Part shown: piece by piece, positions 40,389-43,058 of the stretch
Numbering within the stretch: position 1 is the stretch's first letter
Layout: the number at the start of each line of letters is the position of its first letter
Assembly: GCA_017444395.1 (NCBI GenBank)
Contig: JAFSWT010000133.1
Location: 1-43,058 of the forward strand
Reading direction: 5' to 3'
Source of the DNA: Schwartzia sp. (in: firmicutes)
Lineage (GTDB): Bacteria; Bacillota; Negativicutes; Selenomonadales; Selenomonadaceae
DNA: 43,058 nt
The notes under the pieces: model-generated
What the model was told of the DNA's origin: nothing
The model's input: only the letters and a program-made list of their open reading frames with translations
Databases searched by the model: none
Position numbers and translations under genes: made by a program

Positions 40389-40646
40389 ATGAGGAGCAAC
40401 AGGGACACGGCCCGCATGGTGGTCATGTGGGAGGTCGAGAAGGCGCTGGATGATTACGATCTGATGACGATTGAGCGCCTTATGGCACGCCTTGGCCAGA
40501 TGCGTATCGAGACGGTCATCATGGACGCGGTATCAAAAGCCATCGACCGGGCGGATGATGCGGGATTGGCACTGGCGGAGCGGTTTGCCAATAACCAGGC
40601 GGAGATCCGCGAGATCAGGGAACACCGGAAAGGAGTCGGAGCATGA
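40389..40646 (+). CDS. Small phage protein, 85 aa
   Basis: The ATG at 40389 follows GAGGAGGAG; earlier in-frame starts have no site and overlap the previous gene. All-helical, charged (RMVVMWEVEKALDDYDLMTI, IMDAVSKAIDRADDAGLALA). No family recognised. It overlaps the DUF4406 gene by 4 bp. Confidence 0.75.
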   Translation: MRSNRDTARMVVMWEVEKALDDYDLMTIERLMARLGQMRIETVIMDAVSKAIDRADDAGLALAERFANNQAEIREIREHRKGVGA

Positions 40647-41044
40647 CAAAGATCTATCTTTCCCATCCTTATGGCGGGAGTGAGAAAAACCGGGCGGCAG
40701 CCAAGGATGTGGCAGCGCTTTACCGCTGGGCCTGGGCCGGCGAAAGGGGTAAGGAGGATTACCGGCTGATCAATCCGCTGGAGATCCTGGAGCCGTGGGC
40801 CGGGCGGATGTCGGAGGACGAGATTCTGCGGGACGCGGTGGAGCTGATGCGCGGCTGCGAGGCGGTGATTTTCTGCCCGGGATGGAAGCGGTCGCGGGGC
40901 TGCCGGCTGGAGCATTATATCGCCGGACGCGAAGGAATCCAGCGGGTGTATCTGCCGGAATATGTAGAGGATGTGGCGCGGGAACTGGCCATGAGTGAGC
41001 GCGTTGAGAAGCGCCGGGCGGCTGAGGCGGTGAGCGTGGCATGA
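40643..41044 (+). CDS. DUF4406-type (nucleoside deoxyribosyltransferase-like) phage protein
   Basis: 133 residues. MTKIYLSHPYGGSEKNRAAA, a Rossmann-like start, INPLEILEPW, LMRGCEAVIFCPGWKRSRGC and EHYIAGREGI match the layout of DUF4406 proteins, which resemble nucleoside 2-deoxyribosyltransferases and are frequent in phages. Enzymatic activity is not proven. Starts in ATGA overlap with the previous gene. Confidence 0.82.
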   Translation: MTKIYLSHPYGGSEKNRAAAKDVAALYRWAWAGERGKEDYRLINPLEILEPWAGRMSEDEILRDAVELMRGCEAVIFCPGWKRSRGCRLEHYIAGREGIQRVYLPEYVEDVARELAMSERVEKRRAAEAVSVA

Positions 41045-41130
41045 GGTTCTGGGAGATGCTGACGCCTTACGGCCAGGCATGGGTGTCGGCGGTCGGGCTG
41101 GCGCTGGGGGCTATGGTGTTGCTCAGGTAG
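41041..41130 (+). CDS. 29-aa membrane peptide
   Basis: Starts in an ATGA overlap with the DUF4406 gene and ends 8 bp before the next start. One predicted membrane helix fills most of it (AWVSAVGLALGAMVLLR). Translational coupling supports it; length alone does not. Confidence 0.5.
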   Translation: MRFWEMLTPYGQAWVSAVGLALGAMVLLR

Positions 41131-41138
41131 GAGGGGTT

Positions 41139-41465
41139 ATGGCCAGGAATAAAATCACCTTTGAAATAGTATGGGGCGACGATCAACGCGCTCACTACTT
41201 TTTTACCGGGAGCCAGCGCCAGCCGACTCTCGTCGAGATCAATAACTTTATCTGCGAAAATCGGTTGGAAGACGATCTCCCGGATTATTTCGGAGTAACA
41301 CATATCGCGCTCAAGGACCAAGAGTGGGTTCCGCCGGAGGAGGTTAAAACAGTGGAGTTTCTCGGATACGACGGCGGCACCGGAGACGGAAGCTGCCCGG
41401 TCTGCGGACACGAGCGCGATATGAGCAAGGACGTCTGCCCGGTATGTCTCAGAGGCTGGGAGTAG
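41139..41465 (+). CDS. Phage protein with C-terminal zinc ribbon, 108 aa
   Basis: ATG at 41139 with GGAGGGG 2-8 bp upstream. The body is of unknown type; the C-terminus has CPVCGHERDMSKDVCPVC, a zinc ribbon with 4 cysteines. A frame extending further upstream adds a glycine-rich non-conserved leader without a site. Confidence 0.75.
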   Translation: MARNKITFEIVWGDDQRAHYFFTGSQRQPTLVEINNFICENRLEDDLPDYFGVTHIALKDQEWVPPEEVKTVEFLGYDGGTGDGSCPVCGHERDMSKDVCPVCLRGWE

Positions 41466-41481
41466 AGAGGAGCGGCGGAAG

Positions 41482-41565
41482 ATGAAAAGCGTCATCAACG
41501 AAATAGCTAAAACCATGCAGATCCAATGCAATCAAGAGCGCGAGGAGAGGAGAATGACAAAATGA
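41482..41565 (+). CDS. Possible 27-aa peptide upstream of lar
   Basis: ATG at 41482 follows GAGAGGAGCGG; the stop overlaps the next ATG (ATGA), so it may couple translation. Basic and glutamine-rich (MKSVINEIAKTMQIQCNQER at the start). Too short for a firm call. Confidence 0.42.
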   Translation: MKSVINEIAKTMQIQCNQEREERRMTK

Positions 41566-41780
41566 GCGAGGAGTTAAAGCCCTGCCCGTTCTGCGGGGGG
41601 CGCGATTTGCAGCTTGTCAGAGCCTTGTCAACGGGGCGCTACGTCGTGGAATGCCGTGGGTGCAGGAAACAGGTCTATCTTAATTCCGTCGAGTGCATGG
41701 ACAGAGGGAACGCGATCAAAGCGTGGAACAGGAGGGCTGGCGATGAACGTATGCAAATGCGGGCGGATTATTCCGCATGA
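41562..41780 (+). CDS. Lar-family restriction alleviation protein
   Basis: 72 residues from the ATG at 41562. LKPCPFCGGRD, then VECRGCRKQV and the ending NAIKAWNRRA are the Lar signature: a zinc-ribbon protein that in Rac prophage modulates type I restriction. Family members are common in phages; the activity here is untested. The last 38 bp overlap the next gene. Confidence 0.88.
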   Translation: MSEELKPCPFCGGRDLQLVRALSTGRYVVECRGCRKQVYLNSVECMDRGNAIKAWNRRAGDERMQMRADYSA

Positions 41781-41889
41781 GCCGGACCGACGGAAGCAGC
41801 CGCGTCTCTGCCATGTATGCCGGGCAAAGTTTGGCGGAAACGCGCAGCGAGGGAAGCGATTGGCCGGGATAAGAGGGGTGAAGGTGTGA
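41743..41889 (+). CDS. Small zinc-finger-like phage protein, 48 aa
   Basis: ATG at 41743 with GGAGGGC upstream. MNVCKCGRIIPHEPDRRKQP followed by CHVC gives a CxC...CxxC zinc-binding pattern, then a basic tail (AKFGGNAQRGKRLAG). This is a common kind of small phage protein. The end of the gene is inside a 39-bp tandem duplication. Confidence 0.65.
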   Translation: MNVCKCGRIIPHEPDRRKQPRLCHVCRAKFGGNAQRGKRLAGIRGVKV

Positions 41890-41935
41890 GCGATTCGATT
41901 GGCCGGGATGAGAGGGGCGAAAGTGTGAGCGATTT
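41858..41935 (+). repeat. 39-bp tandem duplication over a ribosome site and start codon
   Basis: Units 41858-41896 and 41897-41935 agree at 35 of 39 positions. Each carries a GAGGGG(T/C)GAA ribosome site and a GTG start, so the next gene has two start regions 13 codons apart. Confidence 0.85.
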
Positions 41936-42134
41936 CGGTGAGTTTCTTCGGCAGGCCTGGGCCGAGCGTGGGATGACGCAACGGGAGCTGACGAAGAAAT
42001 CAGGCGTCAGCGTGAATATGATCGGGTATATTGAGCGCGGCGAGTCGGAGCCAACACTGGAGACAGCGCGGCTGTTGCTGGTGGCGCTGGGGATGTCGTA
42101 CACGATCGGCATAAAAAAAGACCGCACAGGTTGA
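41886..42134 (+). CDS. Small XRE-family regulator
   Basis: 82 residues from the GTG at 41886, or 69 from the duplicated GTG at 41925; the latter begins right at the domain. The helix-turn-helix is FGEFLRQAWAERGMTQRELT, KKSGVSVNMIGYIERGESEP and on. The 3' end is overlapped by an antisense terminator. It lies just before the ATPase gene, a place like that of cII in lambda, but its role is not known. Confidence 0.82.
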   Translation: MSDSIGRDERGESVSDFGEFLRQAWAERGMTQRELTKKSGVSVNMIGYIERGESEPTLETARLLLVALGMSYTIGIKKDRTG

Positions 42135-42175
42135 TGCCCTGTACGGTCATAGGTTGATGACGTATCAATATCATC
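42112..42175 (-). ncRNA. Candidate OOP-like antisense RNA, about 65 nt
   Basis: A near-consensus minus-strand promoter (42182-42210) and an intrinsic terminator bracket a short stretch without a gene of its own. The terminator is an 11-bp stem (GACCGTACAGG with CCTGTGCGGTC, one G-T pair) followed by seven T. The RNA would overlap the last 20 or so bases of the XRE gene. CATCAACCT occurs twice within it. No confirmed homologue. Confidence 0.62.
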
Positions 42176-42181
42176 ATTTTC

Positions 42182-42210
42182 ATTATAGCAGGAGGTCAGA
42201 GAATGGTCAA
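42182..42210 (-). promoter_or_regulatory. Minus-strand promoter of the antisense RNA
   Basis: TTGACC (42210-42205), 17-bp spacer, extended -10 TGCTATAAT (TATAAT 42187-42182). It covers the ribosome site and start codon of the plus-strand ATPase gene, so polymerase here would compete with early transcription. Confidence 0.78.
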
Positions 42211-43058
42211 GATAAATCAGATTGCGCTCGAGAACGTGAAGCGGGTGAAGGCCGTCCAGCTGATGCCAACAGCGAACGGCCTGACAATCATCGGAGGCCG
42301 GAACGGGCAAGGAAAGACGTCGGTGTTAGACGCCATCGCCTGGGCGCTAGGTGGGGCGAAATTCGCCCCGAGCGAAGCGAAGCGAGAGGGCAGCGTATCG
42401 GCCCCGAAAATCCACATCGAGCTGTCGAACGGGCTGGTCGTCGAAAGGGCAGGAAAGAATTCCACGCTGAAGGTCACCGACCCGTCAGGGAAGAAGACGG
42501 GGCAGCGGATTCTCGACGAGCTGATCGAGACGCTGGCGCTGAATCTGCCGTCGTTTATGGCGGCTTCGCCGGTGGAGAAAGGGAAGAAGCTGCTGACGAT
42601 CATCGGCGTCGAGGATGAAGTACGAAAGCTCGACGAGGAGGAGGCAGCGCTCTATAATCGCCGGACGGAGATCGGCCGCATCGCGGAGCAGAAGAAGCAC
42701 TTCGCGGCTGAGATGGCGTTCTATCCGGACTGCCCGAAGGAGCCGGTGAGCGCATCGGAGCTGATTGCTGAGCAGCAGGAGATTTTGCGAAGAAACGCGG
42801 AGAACCAGCAGAAGCGGGAGCGGGTCCGAGAGATTGAGGCAAAGCTGGCGGCGGCCCAAAGTCGGAAGGCTGAGTTGGAGGAGGCGCTGGCGAAGGTTTG
42901 CGCCGAGCTTGATGAGGCCAGGGCAGACCTGGATACGGCACAGAAGTCGGCGCTCGACCTAGAGGACGAATCCACGGCAGAGCTGGAGGAGAACATCGCC
43001 AACGTGGACGCGCTGAACGTGAAAATCCGGGCAAACCTCGACCGGGAGAAAGCGGAGA
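42203..43058 (+). CDS. RecF/SbcC-like AAA ATPase, N-terminal part
   Basis: Open to the right edge; at least 285 codons. AGGAGG lies 9 bp before the ATG at 42203. Starts MVKINQIALENVKRVKAVQL; Walker A GRNGQGKT at 32-39 is followed by SVLDAIAWALGG. From about residue 145 on the sequence is mostly coiled coil (E, K, R, A, Q rich). This is the layout of phage-encoded SbcC/RecN-like ATPases, which often sit with recombination genes. No exonuclease partner is visible yet. Confidence 0.88.
   Translation, partial: MVKINQIALENVKRVKAVQLMPTANGLTIIGGRNGQGKTSVLDAIAWALGGAKFAPSEAKREGSVSAPKIHIELSNGLVVERAGKNSTLKVTDPSGKKTGQRILDELIETLALNLPSFMAASPVEKGKKLLTIIGVEDEVRKLDEEEAALYNRRTEIGRIAEQKKHFAAEMAFYPDCPKEPVSASELIAEQQEILRRNAENQQKRERVREIEAKLAAAQSRKAELEEALAKVCAELDEARADLDTAQKSALDLEDESTAELEENIANVDALNVKIRANLDREKAE

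Larger units (their letters stand above)
33728..43058. mobile_element. Prophage, left part
   Basis: Runs from the serine recombinase next to rlmD to the right edge of the window and continues beyond. Lysogeny genes lie on the minus strand, a Cro-like gene and many small early genes on the plus strand. No structural, lysis or packaging genes are in view. The 35.2-37.5 kb part is clearly more AT-rich than the host. The left boundary is inferred from gene content; the right attachment site is not visible. Confidence 0.9.

Noticed and set aside
42112-42175. A short peptide in the antisense RNA
   Set aside because: ATGs near the 5' end have no ribosome site and the frame runs through the terminator.
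41768-42310. Minus-strand open frame of 180 codons over the XRE and zinc-finger genes
   Set aside because: Crosses the antisense terminator and promoter, with no start signal; plus-strand genes explain the region.

Overview
The window is a GC-rich bacterial chromosome segment that runs into a temperate phage. The host looks like an anaerobic member of the Bacillota, most likely a Negativicute. It has an F-type ATP synthase operon, a division and cell wall (dcw) cluster with a meso-diaminopimelate-type MurE, the Firmicutes pair DUF881/small basic protein before ftsZ, and many TTG/GTG starts with strong AGGAGG sites. The assignment to Negativicutes is an inference from gene content and style; no rRNA is present to settle it.

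Positions 1-9140, minus strand: atpG (partial), atpA, atpH, atpF, atpE, atpB and atpI form an ATP synthase operon with its own promoter at 4427-4456. Upstream lie atpZ, wecB and wecA with a promoter at 7282-7310, then a PHP phosphatase and a Cof-type HAD phosphatase with a promoter at 9112-9140. The c subunit carries an extra carboxylate (D29) opposite the ion-binding E62.

Positions 9260-33731, mostly plus strand: a polysaccharide deacetylase, then the dcw cluster mraZ-rsmH-ftsL-murE-murF-mraY-murD-murG-murC-ddl-ftsQ-DUF881-sbp-ftsZ. The cluster lacks ftsI, ftsW, murB and ftsA at their usual places. After it come an orphan solute-binding protein, rimO, pncC, a secreted lysine-tailed protein, a gamma-carbonic anhydrase-like protein, ndk, a PduO-type adenosyltransferase, an MmcQ/YjbR-EVE fusion, rpsT (minus, TTG start), a DnaQ-like exonuclease and rlmD.

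Positions 33728-43058: left part of a prophage. A large serine recombinase abuts rlmD with overlapping stop codons (CTAG), so the 3' end of rlmD is the likely attachment site. A lysogeny module follows on the minus strand: recombinase, a NYN-domain protein behind a 100-bp array of 10-bp repeats, and an S24/LexA-like repressor. A divergent Cro-like gene starts the plus-strand early operon of small proteins, which ends in a RecF/SbcC-like ATPase cut by the window edge.

The most unusual part is 37.7-39.5 kb. A near-identical 47-bp promoter/ribosome-site module occurs four times. Each copy drives a different small orphan gene on the minus strand, against the early operon, and each unit ends in a hairpin just past its stop codon. 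Two of the four products are paralogues. A fifth antisense unit at 42.1-42.2 kb has a near-consensus promoter and an intrinsic terminator about 65 nt apart. It overlaps the 3' end of a small HTH gene, in the same layout as the OOP RNA of phage lambda. Together these suggest an early region laced with autonomous counter-transcribed units.
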